Shown: positions 26,315 to 35,930, counted from the stretch's first letter. The stretch: DNA of 64,000 nt from Xanthomonas sontii (GCF_040529055.1 NZ_CP132342.1:3780001-3844000); one strand, 5' to 3'. The notes: generated by a model from the sequence alone, not told the origin. A program made the numbers and translations.

Positions 26315-27271
26315 CTATGCCGGCGCGACCACCTCGAGCAGGCGCCCCAGCACCACGTGCGAGGGGCTGTTGGCCAGGTCCAGCGGCATCACCAGCTTGG
26401 GGTTGGGCTTCGGCAAGGGCGTTCCCGGCGCTTCTTCGCCGGCTTCCCGCAGCAGACTGCCGTTGTCTTCCACCTGATCGGTGACCGGCGCCAGCGGCGG
26501 CAGGTGGAGTCCGGCGCGGACCGCGTTGGCGCGACTCAGCAAGTCGTCGTCGGCGACCGTGGTCAGCGCCGAGGCGGCCAGGCTGGCCGGTGCGCCCTCC
26601 ACCGCGGCCAGGCGCTGCGCAATGTCGCCCAAGGCCTGCTGCCGCTGCGGATGCAGCAGTTGCCACACTTCCTGCCACAGCGCCTTCCAGTCCAGGTGCG
26701 GGAACGGCATGTGGGTCGGCCCGCTGAGCACGATATGCGGCGCCAGCCGGCCCGGCGGCGTCACATCGCATTCGGCCAGCGCGCGGTACACCACTTCGCT
26801 GCACACCATGTGCGAGGGGTCGTCGCGCACCAGATGGTCCAGCGCCTCGCGCACCACGATCCGCGCCAGCCAGTGCTGCGGCCACTTGCCGCGGATGGCG
26901 ACCAGCAGGCCGAGCGTGGCCAGGCTGTCCAGCGGATATGGGGTTTTCAGCATCAACTGTGCCTTCGCCAGCACGCTGGCGCGGTCGGCATCGTCCAGCG
27001 CCACGCAGGCGTAGCTGAGCGGCCGGTAGGCGTCGATGATCAGGTAGTTGGTGGTGTCGGTCAGCCGCTGCGACAGCGGATAGCGGCGCACGCCGCTGGC
27101 CGCCGCCTCGATCAGATCGCCCTGATCGGCGACGATGGCGGCATGGCTGTAGATGCTGTCGCCGCACCAGGCGATCAGTTCGGAGACCGGGCCGCAGCCC
27201 AGTTGCAACAGGATGTCGCCGACCTGCAACTGATCGGGAGCGAACGCGGGCAAATCGGTCTGCGCAGTCAT
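26315..27271 (-). CDS. YiiX/YebB-like NlpC/P60 superfamily hydrolase
   Basis: A 318-residue protein whose first 200 residues match permuted papain-like NlpC/P60 hydrolases. QVGDILLQLG and SIYSHAAIVADQ give the conserved His (about 43), and SHMVCSEVVYRALAE gives the cysteine (about 156). Such enzymes cleave amide or ester bonds in lipids or peptidoglycan, but the substrate here is unknown. It has no signal peptide. The C-terminal third (LDWKALWQEVWQLLHPQRQQ and an Ala-rich helical part) is extra. The ATG overlaps the stop of the diguanylate cyclase gene by 4 bases, so the two are co-expressed. Confidence 0.82.
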   Translation of the reverse strand: MTAQTDLPAFAPDQLQVGDILLQLGCGPVSELIAWCGDSIYSHAAIVADQGDLIEAAASGVRRYPLSQRLTDTTNYLIIDAYRPLSYACVALDDADRASVLAKAQLMLKTPYPLDSLATLGLLVAIRGKWPQHWLARIVVREALDHLVRDDPSHMVCSEVVYRALAECDVTPPGRLAPHIVLSGPTHMPFPHLDWKALWQEVWQLLHPQRQQALGDIAQRLAAVEGAPASLAASALTTVADDDLLSRANAVRAGLHLPPLAPVTDQVEDNGSLLREAGEEAPGTPLPKPNPKLVMPLDLANSPSHVVLGRLLEVVAPA

Positions 27272-28953
27272 GGTTGAAGCTCCTGGTGGGTGACGTGGTG
27301 GCTGGGGGTGGACACACTGACGCGGTTGCGGCCGGCGGCCTTGCTGGCGTAGAGCGCGGCATCGGCCCGCTGCAACAGCGCCGCCACGCTCTCGCCGCGC
27401 TGCCATTGCGCCACGCCGACGCTCAGCGTGCATGACAGCGCCTGGCCTTCGCGCGGCAGCGGCTGCGCGGCGACGTGCTGGCGGATGTCCTCGGCCACGC
27501 GCCGCGCGGCCTCCAGGGTGGCGCCGGGCATCAGCAGCAACATCTCGTCGCCGCCCTGGCGGCCGAGCGTGTCGGTGCTGCGCAGGCGCGCCCGCGCGCA
27601 GGCGGCGACCCAGCGCAGGCAGGCGTCGCCGCCGGCGTGGCCGTGGATGTCGTTGATGCGCTTGAAATGGTCGATGTCGATGTAGGCCAGCGCCAGCGGC
27701 CGGTCGCCGCGCGCGGCGTCCTGCAGCGCCTCGGCCAGACGCTGCTGCAGGGCGGCGCGGGTGAGGATGCCGGTGAGTTCGTCCACGGTCGCCATGCGGC
27801 TGGCGCGGTCGCGGTCGCGACGCAGCTCCAGGATCTGCTCGGCCAGACCGAAGGTCACCAGCAGACAGGAGATAGCCAACGCCAGGCTGATGCCATGCGC
27901 CAGCACCGGCGCGGCCACGTCCAGGCGCAACCACCCGGTCAGTTCCAGGCAGCGCAGCACGCACAGCATCCACAGCGGCGTCCACGAAGCCAGCAGCGGC
28001 CAGGCGTAGCGCTGCCCGCGCAAGGCCAGCAGCAGACAACACGGCAGCAGCAGCGCCGCACCGACGATCAGCCCGACATTGCCGAGCAGGCTCAGCATCC
28101 CCGAGTCCGAGAACAGGCAGGCCACGGCGATGCCGAGCAGGAACAGCGCGCACAGCCGCAGCACCCGGTCCAGTCGCGGCAGTTGCCGGCGCATCTCCAG
28201 TTGCCGGCGCTGGAAGGTGATGATGAAGAAGCCGCCGAGCGCGGCGACGATGCGCATCGGCGTCGGCGAGGACGCGAACACGCTGGCCAGGCCGGGCACC
28301 GCGCGCGCCTCACCGCCAAGGCCGAGCAGGTACAGCAGCACGCACATCACGTTGGCGGTGAAGTAGCCGTAGATCGACTCGCGCAGACGCGCCCACAACG
28401 CGATCGCCAGGATCGCCAGCACCGCGGTCGAGCCGAGGATGAAGGCGCGCCAGCCGACGTAGTGCAGATCCTCGCGCTGCACCTGGGCCAGCGGCGCGAT
28501 GCCCACCGGCATCGGCATCGCCGCCGGCGCATGCACCCGCAGCCAGATCGAGGTGCCGGCCGGCAACCCCTGCGGCAAGGCGATCACCAGGGCCCGGGTG
28601 GAGTAGCGCAGATCGGCGTCGGCGCCGTAGATCGCGTGCCGGGTTGGCGCGGCGCGTCCCGGCACCCAGGCCTCGACACGCGTCAGATACGGCGACTGCA
28701 GCACCAGTTGCGGCTGGCCCTCGCTGCCGATCGTGCGGTCGGCGCGGATCCGCCACCAGGTGGGCTGCTTGCTGCGCTCGTACAGGGTCGCGCCATGGCC
28801 GGCATCGGCGAACGCGGCATCGTCACGCCCCGCCACCACCTCCGATGCCGGAGGGTCGGCGGCCAGCCGTTGCAACAACAGTTTCTGCCCCAGCGCCGAC
28901 CCGACCAGCCCCAGGCACAGCAACAGGCAGCACCAACGGCACAGGCGCTTCAA
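27268..28953 (-). CDS. 7TMR-DISM diguanylate cyclase with GGDEM motif
   Basis: A 561-residue sensor. The start is a TTG with GGAAG 7 bases upstream. The order is a signal segment MKRLCRWCCLLLCLGLVGSA, a periplasmic 7TMR-DISMED2-like beta domain (about 30-160), seven hydrophobic helices (about 170-375), and a GGDEF domain (about 395-550; DELTGILTRAALQQRL, AYIDIDHFKRINDIHGHAGG). The signature is QGGDEMLLL (about 466), with Met in place of Phe. The two glycines and both acids are kept, so cyclase activity is possible. It would make c-di-GMP from GTP in response to an external signal. It is coupled to the YiiX-like gene. Confidence 0.88.
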   Translation of the reverse strand: MKRLCRWCCLLLCLGLVGSALGQKLLLQRLAADPPASEVVAGRDDAAFADAGHGATLYERSKQPTWWRIRADRTIGSEGQPQLVLQSPYLTRVEAWVPGRAAPTRHAIYGADADLRYSTRALVIALPQGLPAGTSIWLRVHAPAAMPMPVGIAPLAQVQREDLHYVGWRAFILGSTAVLAILAIALWARLRESIYGYFTANVMCVLLYLLGLGGEARAVPGLASVFASSPTPMRIVAALGGFFIITFQRRQLEMRRQLPRLDRVLRLCALFLLGIAVACLFSDSGMLSLLGNVGLIVGAALLLPCCLLLALRGQRYAWPLLASWTPLWMLCVLRCLELTGWLRLDVAAPVLAHGISLALAISCLLVTFGLAEQILELRRDRDRASRMATVDELTGILTRAALQQRLAEALQDAARGDRPLALAYIDIDHFKRINDIHGHAGGDACLRWVAACARARLRSTDTLGRQGGDEMLLLMPGATLEAARRVAEDIRQHVAAQPLPREGQALSCTLSVGVAQWQRGESVAALLQRADAALYASKAAGRNRVSVSTPSHHVTHQELQP

Positions 28954-29364
28954 TCGACGACTTCCAAGTGGGATCGGCGTCGAGGGTAGCGCAAGCCGCG
29001 ACGACGCTCGTATCCAAATTCACGACCCCGTCACGCCAGAAAGTGGGGTGGCACACGGCGCGCAGATCCATGCCGCAGTGCGGCGACCGTCCGCCGGCAC
29101 CGGGTCTGGAGCGCCTGCAGCCGTCGCGTTTTGGACTGGGAATCGCCCTCCACACCCGCACCAACCAGCGCGCCGCGCGTGCGACGGATCCGCGATCGTG
29201 ATGGAAGCGACATAAGCGAGCTCTGGCTGCGACATCGGCCGGCATCGACGGGCGAACGCCCCTACCATCGCCGGTCCGCTGACGACGCCGGATCAGGCGA
29301 CCGGATGACACCGGTATCATTCCAAGCGTTGCCGCGGGCCCTTATCCTTGAGCGGAGGCTTCCC
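28954..29364. other. Intergenic region upstream of pectinesterase
   Basis: 411 bases between divergent genes. No ORF here has support. Apart from the operator-like palindrome at 29305-29320 and the GGAGG ribosome site at 29353-29357, I see no further element. No TTCG-N16-TTCG plant-inducible box was recognised near the start. Confidence 0.5.
29305..29320. promoter_or_regulatory. LacI-type operator candidate upstream of pectinesterase
   Basis: ATGACACCGGTATCAT is a 16-base palindrome with one mismatched pair and a central CCGG, the form of LacI-family operators (core ACCGGT). It lies 45 bases before the pectinesterase ATG, so a bound repressor would block transcription. The regulator is not in this window. 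Confidence 0.5.
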
Positions 29365-30546
29365 ATGACCGTATCGCGCTGGTTGCTGCTTTCCTCCACC
29401 CTCGCCCTGGCGGCCGGGGTCGTCACCGATGCCCCGGCCCTGACCGGCACAGCGTCGCGCCCGCAGCTGACCAGCAGCGAGGCGGCCAATCAGACCGTCG
29501 CCCGCCACCTGGCCCAGGCCGGACCGATCGGCGCGCTGGTCACCGACAACTGGGATCCGAGCGCCGGAGTCGCGCTGCTGCAGGCCGACTACGCGGTGGC
29601 GGCCGACGGCAGCACCCGCTACCGCACCGTGCAGGCCGCGGTGGACGCCGCGGTCGCCGCCGGCGGCAGCATGCGCCGCTACATCAGCGTGGCGCCGGGC
29701 ACCTACACCGAAGTGGTGTGCGTGCCCGCGGCGGCGCCGCCGCTCACGCTGTTCGGCCTTGGCGGCAGCCCGGCCAGCACCACGATCCGTTTCGGCAACG
29801 CCAACCCCACCCCGAAACCCACCGGCAGCGCCACCCACCCCTGCGCCAGCAACGCCGCCAGCAGCACCGTCGGCACCTCCGACAGCGGCACCGTGACCGT
29901 GCGCGCGGCGCAGTTCCAGGCGCGCAACCTGGCGATCGTCAACAGCTATGTCGAGGGCACCTACAGCGGCAGCAACCAGTCGGCGGTGGCGCTGGCGTTG
30001 CGCGGCGACAAGGCAGTGCTGGAGAACGTGGTGCTGACCGGCAACCAGGACACCCTGCTGGTCAGCGCCGGCAGCGCCAACACGGTGATCCGCGCCTATT
30101 TCAAGGGCGGCACCATCGAGGGCGACACCGACTTCATCTTCGGCTCGGGCGTGGCGGTGTTCGCCGGCAGCACCATCCGCTACACCGCCGCGCGCCGCGG
30201 CGCCGCCGACGGCGGGGTGATCTTCGCGCCCAGCACCCGCCCGGGCAGCAGCTACGGCTTCCTGGCGATCGGCAGCACCTTCGATGCGGTCGGCAATCCG
30301 GGCAGCGGCACGGTGTGGCTGGGCCGGGCCTGGGACGAGAGCGTGGGCAGCCTGTCCAACTACGTCGACGGCACCTCGCCCAACGGCAAGGTGGTGATCC
30401 GCGACTCGACGCTGGGCGGGCACATCCGCAAGAGCGCGCCGTGGAACGCCTCGACCATCGGCCGTCCGTACTGCAGCAGCAACTGCAGCACCTCGGCCAA
30501 TCGTTTCTACGAGTACGCCAACAGCGGCGCCGGCAGCGCGCCCTGA
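29365..30546 (+). CDS. Secreted pectinesterase (CE8)
   Basis: A 393-residue pectin methylesterase that removes methyl groups from plant cell-wall pectin. The signal peptide is MTVSRWLLLSSTLALAAGVV. The right-handed beta-helix carries the family motifs GNQDTLLVSAG (Asp about 229), EGDTDFIFGSG (Asp about 256) and WLGRAWDES (Arg about 321, Trp about 323), so the catalytic set is complete. RYRTVQAAVDAAVAAGG near residue 90 is the usual entry motif. GGAGG lies 7 bases before the ATG. A LacI-type palindrome precedes it, suggesting control by a sugar-responsive repressor. It stands alone. The KdgT permease at 54817 is the only other pectin-pathway gene here. Confidence 0.94.
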   Translation: MTVSRWLLLSSTLALAAGVVTDAPALTGTASRPQLTSSEAANQTVARHLAQAGPIGALVTDNWDPSAGVALLQADYAVAADGSTRYRTVQAAVDAAVAAGGSMRRYISVAPGTYTEVVCVPAAAPPLTLFGLGGSPASTTIRFGNANPTPKPTGSATHPCASNAASSTVGTSDSGTVTVRAAQFQARNLAIVNSYVEGTYSGSNQSAVALALRGDKAVLENVVLTGNQDTLLVSAGSANTVIRAYFKGGTIEGDTDFIFGSGVAVFAGSTIRYTAARRGAADGGVIFAPSTRPGSSYGFLAIGSTFDAVGNPGSGTVWLGRAWDESVGSLSNYVDGTSPNGKVVIRDSTLGGHIRKSAPWNASTIGRPYCSSNCSTSANRFYEYANSGAGSAP

Positions 30547-30748
30547 AGCCAGGCGGCGGCGCGGGTTGGGCGTGTCGTCCTGCCCGCGCATGCCGCGTCG
30601 CGGTTGCGCGTACCTGTTGCGAGGACGCGCGAGGACGTGGACGTCCGTCCAGATCTGAGCGATGACACCGCGACGCGCGCGCGCAACCGCGGCCCTTCTG
30701 ATTGGGCCTGGCAGGCCAACCCGACGTCGTCGAAGAGTGTTGGTCGCT

Positions 30749-31453
30749 CTAGCCCAGCCCGGCCCACCAGGCGCGCCACAGCGTCGCCATCTGTCCCGGC
30801 GGCCTGGGCATGGCAGCCGCCTGCTGCACCATCCGCGCACGCGCCAACGCCGACAGGATGCGCCGCGGACGCGGCCCGCGCACGCGGCGCGGCCACGGCT
30901 TCAGCAATGCCTGCGCCCAGCGCTGCCGCTGCTGCGCCTCATCGCCGCCGCGCAGCGCCAGCGGCGCGGTGGCGGCGCCGCCCTCGACCAGGCGCTGCGC
31001 CAGCACCTGCAGCGCGACCGGCACCGCAGCGCCATCGGCCGAGGCCTCGAACAACGCGCGCTCGACCGCGACCACCGCCTGCGCGAACGGCTCCAGCCGC
31101 TCCAGCGCATGCGCGGTGTCGGCCGCGGCCGCGCGCGACTGCGGCAGGCTCGGCAAGGCCTCGGCCAGTTGTGTCCACGGCGCCGCCACCGGCTCCAGCA
31201 CCCGGCCCAGCGGATGCCGCGAACGCTGCCCGGCCCAACTGCGCAGTTCCTCGCCCCACCACGCCAGCTTGGCGTCGGCCGGCAGCGGGTCGCCGGCGAT
31301 GTTGAGGATGTCGTCGAACTCCTGCAGCAGGGCGAACCAGGCCACGGTGCGGGCGCGCTGCGGCGCCGGCACGAAGGCCTCGGCCACGGCCCATTCCGGC
31401 CAGCGGCGGCGCCATTTGTCGAGAAAGGCATCCAGGGCGGACGAACTGCTCAT
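30749..31453 (-). CDS. Squalene/phytoene synthase-like protein
   Basis: A 234-residue all-alpha protein of the squalene/phytoene synthase superfamily. WFALLQEFDDILNIAGDP holds the first Asp-rich region (DD), and KLAWWGEELRSWAGQRSRHP follows. The second DxxxD substrate motif of true synthases is not evident, and the protein is shorter than the usual 270-300 residues. It therefore resembles the NDUFAF6-like branch, which has no proven synthase activity. No carotenoid or hopanoid genes are adjacent. The stop is followed by 200 bases of empty sequence facing the pectinesterase gene. Function is uncertain. Confidence 0.72.
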   Translation of the reverse strand: MSSSSALDAFLDKWRRRWPEWAVAEAFVPAPQRARTVAWFALLQEFDDILNIAGDPLPADAKLAWWGEELRSWAGQRSRHPLGRVLEPVAAPWTQLAEALPSLPQSRAAAADTAHALERLEPFAQAVVAVERALFEASADGAAVPVALQVLAQRLVEGGAATAPLALRGGDEAQQRQRWAQALLKPWPRRVRGPRPRRILSALARARMVQQAAAMPRPPGQMATLWRAWWAGLG

Positions 31454-31635
31454 GCGATCGGTGGATCCGGATTCAGGCGCGCGCGCCAACGGCATCGCGC
31501 AATGGGAGAACGAGCGCGGCTGCCGCGCAGAACGCGCAGTGTACGTGCGCGACCGTTGGATGCCGAGCGGCGTCGGCGTGCAGGCGGAGACACCGCGGTC
31601 GCGGCATCGCCGCCAACGCGGCGACAGCACCGGTT

Positions 31636-32343
31636 TCAGGACGCGGCTGCGCTGACCGGCCAGGCCGCGGCGTCGTACAGCTCGGCCGGCGCGGCGACCA
31701 TCGCGTCGGCGCGCCAGGCCAGCGGATCGTCCTCGTCCAGCCGGTAACCCCACAGCACCGCCACCGACGCCATACCGGCGGCACGTGCGGCCAAGATGTC
31801 GCGTTCGTCGTCGCCGACGTAGACCACTTCCTGCGGCGCCACGCTCAGGCGCTGCGCGGCGACCTGCAGCGGCAGCGGATGCGGCTTGCGCTCGGGCAGC
31901 GTGTCGCCGCCGATCAGCACCGCGCAGCGCTGCTGCCACTGCAACTGCGGCAGGATCAACCGCGCCAGCGCCTCGGGCTTGTTGGTAACGATGCCCCACA
32001 CGCTGCCGGCCTCTTCCAGGCGTTGCAGCAGTTCCGGGATGCCGTCGAACGGCTGCGAATGGCGGCCGATCAGCGCCTCGTAGTGGCGCAGGAATGCCGG
32101 AATCAGCGCATCGCGCTGCGCGGCGGGCAGATCCGGAAAGGCGACACCGAGCATCGCCCGCGAGCCCTTGGACACTACCGGCCGCAACTGCGCCAGGTCG
32201 AGCGCAGGACGCCCGTGCTCGGCCAGCAGCGCATTGGCCGCGGCCAGCAGATCCGGCGCACTGTCCAGCAACGTGCCATCCAGATCGAACAGCACCACCC
32301 GCGGGTAACCCCGCCGCGGCAGCGGCGCTTCCCTATTCCCCAT
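31636..32343 (-). CDS. HAD phosphatase (phosphoglycolate phosphatase / MupP-like)
   Basis: A 235-residue HAD subfamily IA phosphatase. Motif I is [14 protein letters not shown] (nucleophile Asp20, Asp22), motif [11 protein letters not shown], and motifs [21 protein letters not shown] and [18 protein letters not shown]. General annotation would be Gph. In Pseudomonas the gene directly after ubiG encodes MupP, the MurNAc-6-phosphate phosphatase of cell-wall recycling, and the ubiG-phosphatase order is the same here, so MupP is likely by context. The ATG (32343) lies inside a heptamer tract, giving the odd N-terminus [12 protein letters not shown], and overlaps the end of ubiG by 11 bases. Confidence 0.85.
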   Translation of the reverse strand: MGNREAPLPRRGYPRVVLFDLDGTLLDSAPDLLAAANALLAEHGRPALDLAQLRPVVSKGSRAMLGVAFPDLPAAQRDALIPAFLRHYEALIGRHSQPFDGIPELLQRLEEAGSVWGIVTNKPEALARLILPQLQWQQRCAVLIGGDTLPERKPHPLPLQVAAQRLSVAPQEVVYVGDDERDILAARAAGMASVAVLWGYRLDEDDPLAWRADAMVAAPAELYDAAAWPVSAAAS

Positions 32344-32356
32344 TCCCGATTCCCGG
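32331..32356. repeat. Heptamer tract at the ubiG/phosphatase junction
   Basis: Units of CTATTCC/CCATTCC/CGATTCC type. They encode both the last residues of UbiG and the first residues of the phosphatase in two frames. Confidence 0.85.
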
Positions 32357-33070
32357 CTTTGCAGCACACGCCAGGTAATTGACCTCGGTGCGCGACGACA
32401 GCCGCGCGCGATTGCGCCACGGCTCGTAAGCCAGGCCGCTGACGTCGCGCAGCTGCAGTTCGGCCTGGCGCAACCAGGCGGCCAGTTCCGCCGGCTTGAT
32501 GAAATCCTGGTAGCGGTGGGTGCCGGTTGGCAGCAGCCGCGCCACGTACTCGGCACCGACGATGGCCAGGGCGAACGCGGCCGGGGTGCGGTTGAGGGTG
32601 GACAGGAACAGCTGTCCGCCCGGCTTGAGCAGGGTCGCGCAGGCGCGCACGATCGCCGCCGGATCGGGCACGTGCTCGAGCATCTCCATGCAGGTGATGG
32701 CGTCGAAGCTGCCCGGTTGTGCGGCCGCCAGGTCCTCGACCGACTGCACACGGTAGTCGACCTCGACCCCGGATTCGAACTGGTGCAGCCGCGCGACCTT
32801 GATCAGCTCCGGTGCCAGGTCGATCGCGGTGACCTGCGCGCCCTCCTTGGCCAGCGCCTCGCTGAGCAGGCCGCCGCCGCACCCCACGTCCAGCACCGTC
32901 GCCCCGCGCAGCGGCAGGCGCTCGGCGACGTAGCGCAGACGCACAGGATTGAGCGCATGCAGCGGCTTCTGCGGGCCGTCGGCATCCCACCAGCGGGTGG
33001 CCAGGGCGCCGAACTTGTCCAGTTCGGCCTGATCGAAATTGGCGGAGGCGTTGGCGGCGGAAGCGGTCAT
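32333..33070 (-). CDS. ubiG: Ubiquinone biosynthesis O-methyltransferase
   Basis: SAM-dependent enzyme that carries out both O-methylations of ubiquinone synthesis at the inner membrane surface. It has 245 residues. The SAM-binding motif is [20 protein letters not shown], followed by VTAIDLAPE, and [13 protein letters not shown] is also present. [20 protein letters not shown] at residue 27-46 is the UbiG N-terminal signature. The C-terminal KPGIGNGE comes from a repeat tract. It lies between the MTA/SAH deaminase (54 bases upstream) and a HAD phosphatase, the same order as in Pseudomonas. The deaminase removes by-products of SAM use, which may explain the linkage. Confidence 0.96.
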   Translation of the reverse strand: MTASAANASANFDQAELDKFGALATRWWDADGPQKPLHALNPVRLRYVAERLPLRGATVLDVGCGGGLLSEALAKEGAQVTAIDLAPELIKVARLHQFESGVEVDYRVQSVEDLAAAQPGSFDAITCMEMLEHVPDPAAIVRACATLLKPGGQLFLSTLNRTPAAFALAIVGAEYVARLLPTGTHRYQDFIKPAELAAWLRQAELQLRDVSGLAYEPWRNRARLSSRTEVNYLACAAKPGIGNGE

Positions 33071-33123
33071 GGCGAACTCTCGTTGGGGCCGCGCGCGCGG
33101 CGCGGCACGGCGAACATAGCGGA

Positions 33124-34458
33124 TCAGGCGTGGATGCTGCGGATACGTTCGCGCCACTCGCGCGCATTGGCGACCAGCGCATCGACATCCATGTCCACCA
33201 GCACGCGCTGGCTCAACTTGGGCTGGCCGGCGATCCACACGTCGCTGACCTGCTGCCGGCCGGTGGCGTACACCAGTTGCGACAGCACGTTGTGCAGCGG
33301 CTGGGTCTCCAGCGCAGACAGATCCACGCAGATCAGATCGGCCTGCTTGCCCGGCTCGATCGAGCCGATCGTCTCGCCGAAGCCCAGCGCACGCGCGCCG
33401 CCCAGGGTGGCCGCGCGCAGCGTGCTGGCCGCGTCCAGCGCGGTGGCGTCGTTGGCCACCGCCTTGGCCAGGATCGCCGCGGTGCGGTTCTCGCTGAACA
33501 TGTCCAGGTCGTTGTTGCTGGCGCAGCCGTCGGTGCCGATCGCCAGGTTCACGCCCGCCCGCTGCAGCGCGCAGGCCGGGCAGAAGCCGGAGGCGAGCTT
33601 GAGGTTGGATTCGGGACAATGCACAACGCTGACCCCGCGCTCGGCGCACAGGTGGATCTCGGCGTCGGTGAGCTGGGTCATGTGCACCGCGATCAGGCGG
33701 TCGTTGACCAGGCCCAGCCGGTCCAGCCGCGCCAGCGGGCGCTGCCCGTACTGCTTCAGCGAGTCGGCGATTTCCTGCGCGGTCTCGTGGGTGTGCAGGT
33801 GCACCGGCACCTCGAGCTGGTCGGACAGCATCCGCACCCGCTCGAAGTTGGCGTCGTTGACCGTGTACGGCGCATGCGGGGCGAAGGCGATGCCGACCAG
33901 CGGATCGTCGCGCCACTGGTCGTGCACCTCGCAGGCGCGGGCGAAGTACTCGTCGGAGGTCTTGGCCCAGGCGGTCGGGAAATCGATGATCACCGTGCCG
34001 ACCCGCGCGCGGAAGCCGTGCTGCTTGTACACCGCGGCCTGCACGTCGGCGAAGAAGTAGTTCTCGTTGGCGCAGGTGGTACCGCCGCGCAACATCTCGG
34101 CGATGGCCAGCGCGGTGCCGTCGGCGACGAACTCCGGGCCGATCACCGCGGTCTCCACCGGCCAGATGTGCTGCTGCAGCCACACCATCAGCGGCAGGTC
34201 GTCGGCGATGCCGCGCAGCAGGGTCATCGGGTTGTGCGTATGCGCGTTGACCAGCCCCGGCAGCAGCGCCGCGTCCGGACGCGAGACGGTGCGCGCGGGG
34301 GCGAAGCGCGTGCGCGCCTCGGCGGTCGGCAGCACCGCCACGATCTCGCTGCCGCGCACCGCCACCGCGTGGTCTTCCAGCACCACTGCATGCGGTTCGA
34401 TCGGGACCACGTAGCCGGCTTCGATCAGCAGGTCGCAGGATTCGGGTATGGAGGTCAT
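33124..34458 (-). CDS. mtaD: 5-methylthioadenosine/S-adenosylhomocysteine deaminase
   Basis: A 444-residue TRZ/ATZ-family amidohydrolase that deaminates methylthioadenosine and S-adenosylhomocysteine to inosyl forms. The metal motif is [49 protein letters not shown] and [20 protein letters not shown] follow, and the C-terminus returns to the beta-sandwich ([18 protein letters not shown]). The upstream longer frame lacks these features and the ATG at 34458 is used. It is placed directly before ubiG, as in Pseudomonas aeruginosa, whose enzyme acts on MTA (family knowledge). It links SAM by-product salvage with methyltransferase activity. Confidence 0.92.
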   Translation of the reverse strand: MTSIPESCDLLIEAGYVVPIEPHAVVLEDHAVAVRGSEIVAVLPTAEARTRFAPARTVSRPDAALLPGLVNAHTHNPMTLLRGIADDLPLMVWLQQHIWPVETAVIGPEFVADGTALAIAEMLRGGTTCANENYFFADVQAAVYKQHGFRARVGTVIIDFPTAWAKTSDEYFARACEVHDQWRDDPLVGIAFAPHAPYTVNDANFERVRMLSDQLEVPVHLHTHETAQEIADSLKQYGQRPLARLDRLGLVNDRLIAVHMTQLTDAEIHLCAERGVSVVHCPESNLKLASGFCPACALQRAGVNLAIGTDGCASNNDLDMFSENRTAAILAKAVANDATALDAASTLRAATLGGARALGFGETIGSIEPGKQADLICVDLSALETQPLHNVLSQLVYATGRQQVSDVWIAGQPKLSQRVLVDMDVDALVANAREWRERIRSIHA

Positions 34459-34484
34459 CGCAGGGACTCTGGAAAAGGGAGGGG

Positions 34485-35144
34485 TCACGGTGCCGGTGCC
34501 GCCTGGGCCTGGCGGATGCGGCGCTGGTACACGCGCATCACCCCCCACTGCAGCAGGAAGACCGCGAGGAAGCCGAAGCGGCCCAGCCACGGTGCCACCA
34601 TGCCCACGGGGATGCATAACGCGAACACCACCGGCGAGACCGCCGCGCGCAGCTTCATCGCCTGCGCCTGGAGCGGGCCCAGCCGCTGCGCCAGGCCTTC
34701 CTCGCGCACCGCATAGGCATGCAGCCAGTACCCGGCCAGGCCGATCGCCGCCAGATGCGCGCAGTACACCGCGAACGCCTCGTGGCTGCCGAAATAGTCC
34801 GAGTACAGCGCGGTGGAGAACGGCAGCAGGCCGATCAGCAGCAACTGCAGCACGTTGAGCCAGATCAGCCGGTCGTCGAACTGGCGGATGTGCCGGCACA
34901 GCTGCAGGTGCGACTTCCAGAACAGCGCGGTGACCAGGAAGCTGACCGCGAAACCGATGAACAGCGGCAGCATCCGGTGCAGGGCGGCGAGGATGCCGCC
35001 GGCCGCCGCGACCTCGGCGTGTCCAGGCACCTTGATTTCCACCGCCAGCAGGGTGATGGCGATGGCGAACACCGCATCGCTGAAGAACACGACGCGGTCG
35101 TGCGGGTACTTGCTGTCGGCGCTGTCGGCGTGGCTGGTCGTCAC
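34485..35144 (-). CDS. TMEM175-family potassium channel protein
   Basis: A 219-residue membrane protein with about six hydrophobic helices. The family signature is [20 protein letters not shown] (R-x3-FSDAVFAI) near the N-terminus, where helix 1 lines the pore. Further helices include [20 protein letters not shown] and [20 protein letters not shown]. Bacterial members form tetrameric potassium-selective leak channels with this Ile-based pore (family knowledge). The GTG start at 35144 with AGGAA 7 bases upstream is preferred over a longer form from 35258. It sits between efp and mtaD on the minus strand. Confidence 0.87.
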   Translation of the reverse strand: MTTSHADSADSKYPHDRVVFFSDAVFAIAITLLAVEIKVPGHAEVAAAGGILAALHRMLPLFIGFAVSFLVTALFWKSHLQLCRHIRQFDDRLIWLNVLQLLLIGLLPFSTALYSDYFGSHEAFAVYCAHLAAIGLAGYWLHAYAVREEGLAQRLGPLQAQAMKLRAAVSPVVFALCIPVGMVAPWLGRFGFLAVFLLQWGVMRVYQRRIRQAQAAPAP

Positions 35145-35230
35145 GGGCGTTTCCTGGGAGCGAGGTGGTCCATCACCGCCGCACGGCGATCCGGCGCATG
35201 GCGCTGCCTGGCCGCCGCACGCCAGCGCTT

Positions 35231-35256
35231 GCCCGCGGCCGGCGGCGGCCGCGGGC
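35231..35256. other. Perfect GC hairpin downstream of efp
   Basis: GCCCGCGGCC pairs with GGCCGCGGGC across a six-base loop. It begins 9 bases after the efp stop on the minus strand and has no T run. It may slow transcription or protect the efp message. Confidence 0.55.
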
Positions 35257-35264
35257 ATGCCGAC

Positions 35265-35831
35265 TTACTTGACGCGCGAAACGTATTCGCCCGAACGCGT
35301 ATCGACGCGAATCACTTCTTCCTGGCCGACGAACAGCGGCACGCGCACCACCGCACCGGTCTCCAGGGTCGCCGGCTTGCCGCCGCCGCCGGAGGTATCG
35401 CCGCGCACGCCCGGGTCGGTCTCGACGATCTTCAGTTCGACGAAGTTCGGCGGGGTGACCTGGATCGGCGTGCCGTTCCACAGCGTCACCACGCAATCCT
35501 CCTCGCCCTTGATCCACTTGGCGGCGTCGCCGACGCCGGCCTTGTCGGCCTGCACCTGCTCGAAGGTTTCCTGCTGCATGAAGTGCCAGTATTCGCCGTC
35601 GCTGTACAGGTACTGCATGTCGGTGTCGACCACGTCGGCCGCTTCCACGCTGTCGGTCGCCTTCATGGTCATTTCGACCACGCGCCCGGACTTGATGAAG
35701 CGGTACTTGACGCGGGTGAACGCCTGGCCCTTGCCGGGCTTGACGTATTCGGTATCGGTGATGATCGCAGGCTCGCTGTTGACCAGGATCTTCATCCCGT
35801 TCTTGACGTCGTTCATGCCGTAGCTGGCCAT
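35265..35831 (-). CDS. efp: Elongation factor P
   Basis: A 188-residue EF-P. It binds the ribosome between the P and E sites and relieves stalling at polyproline stretches. Three beta-barrel domains are visible: KOW-like N-terminal (1-65), OB-type middle and C-terminal ([20 protein letters not shown] and [11 protein letters not shown]). The modified Lys34 lies in [13 protein letters not shown], the beta-lysylation type. EpmB, which supplies (R)-beta-lysine for that modification, is encoded divergently 100 bases away. EpmA is not in this window. Confidence 0.97.
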   Translation of the reverse strand: MASYGMNDVKNGMKILVNSEPAIITDTEYVKPGKGQAFTRVKYRFIKSGRVVEMTMKATDSVEAADVVDTDMQYLYSDGEYWHFMQQETFEQVQADKAGVGDAAKWIKGEEDCVVTLWNGTPIQVTPPNFVELKIVETDPGVRGDTSGGGGKPATLETGAVVRVPLFVGQEEVIRVDTRSGEYVSRVK

Positions 35832-35930
35832 CTGAAACTCCTCGGGTAAGGCAAACCCGCCGCGTTCGGCGGCCGGCCGGATAGAATGGAAGCTCCGCCG
35901 CAACGGCGGGCGCTCGTGTGATGACCGCCT

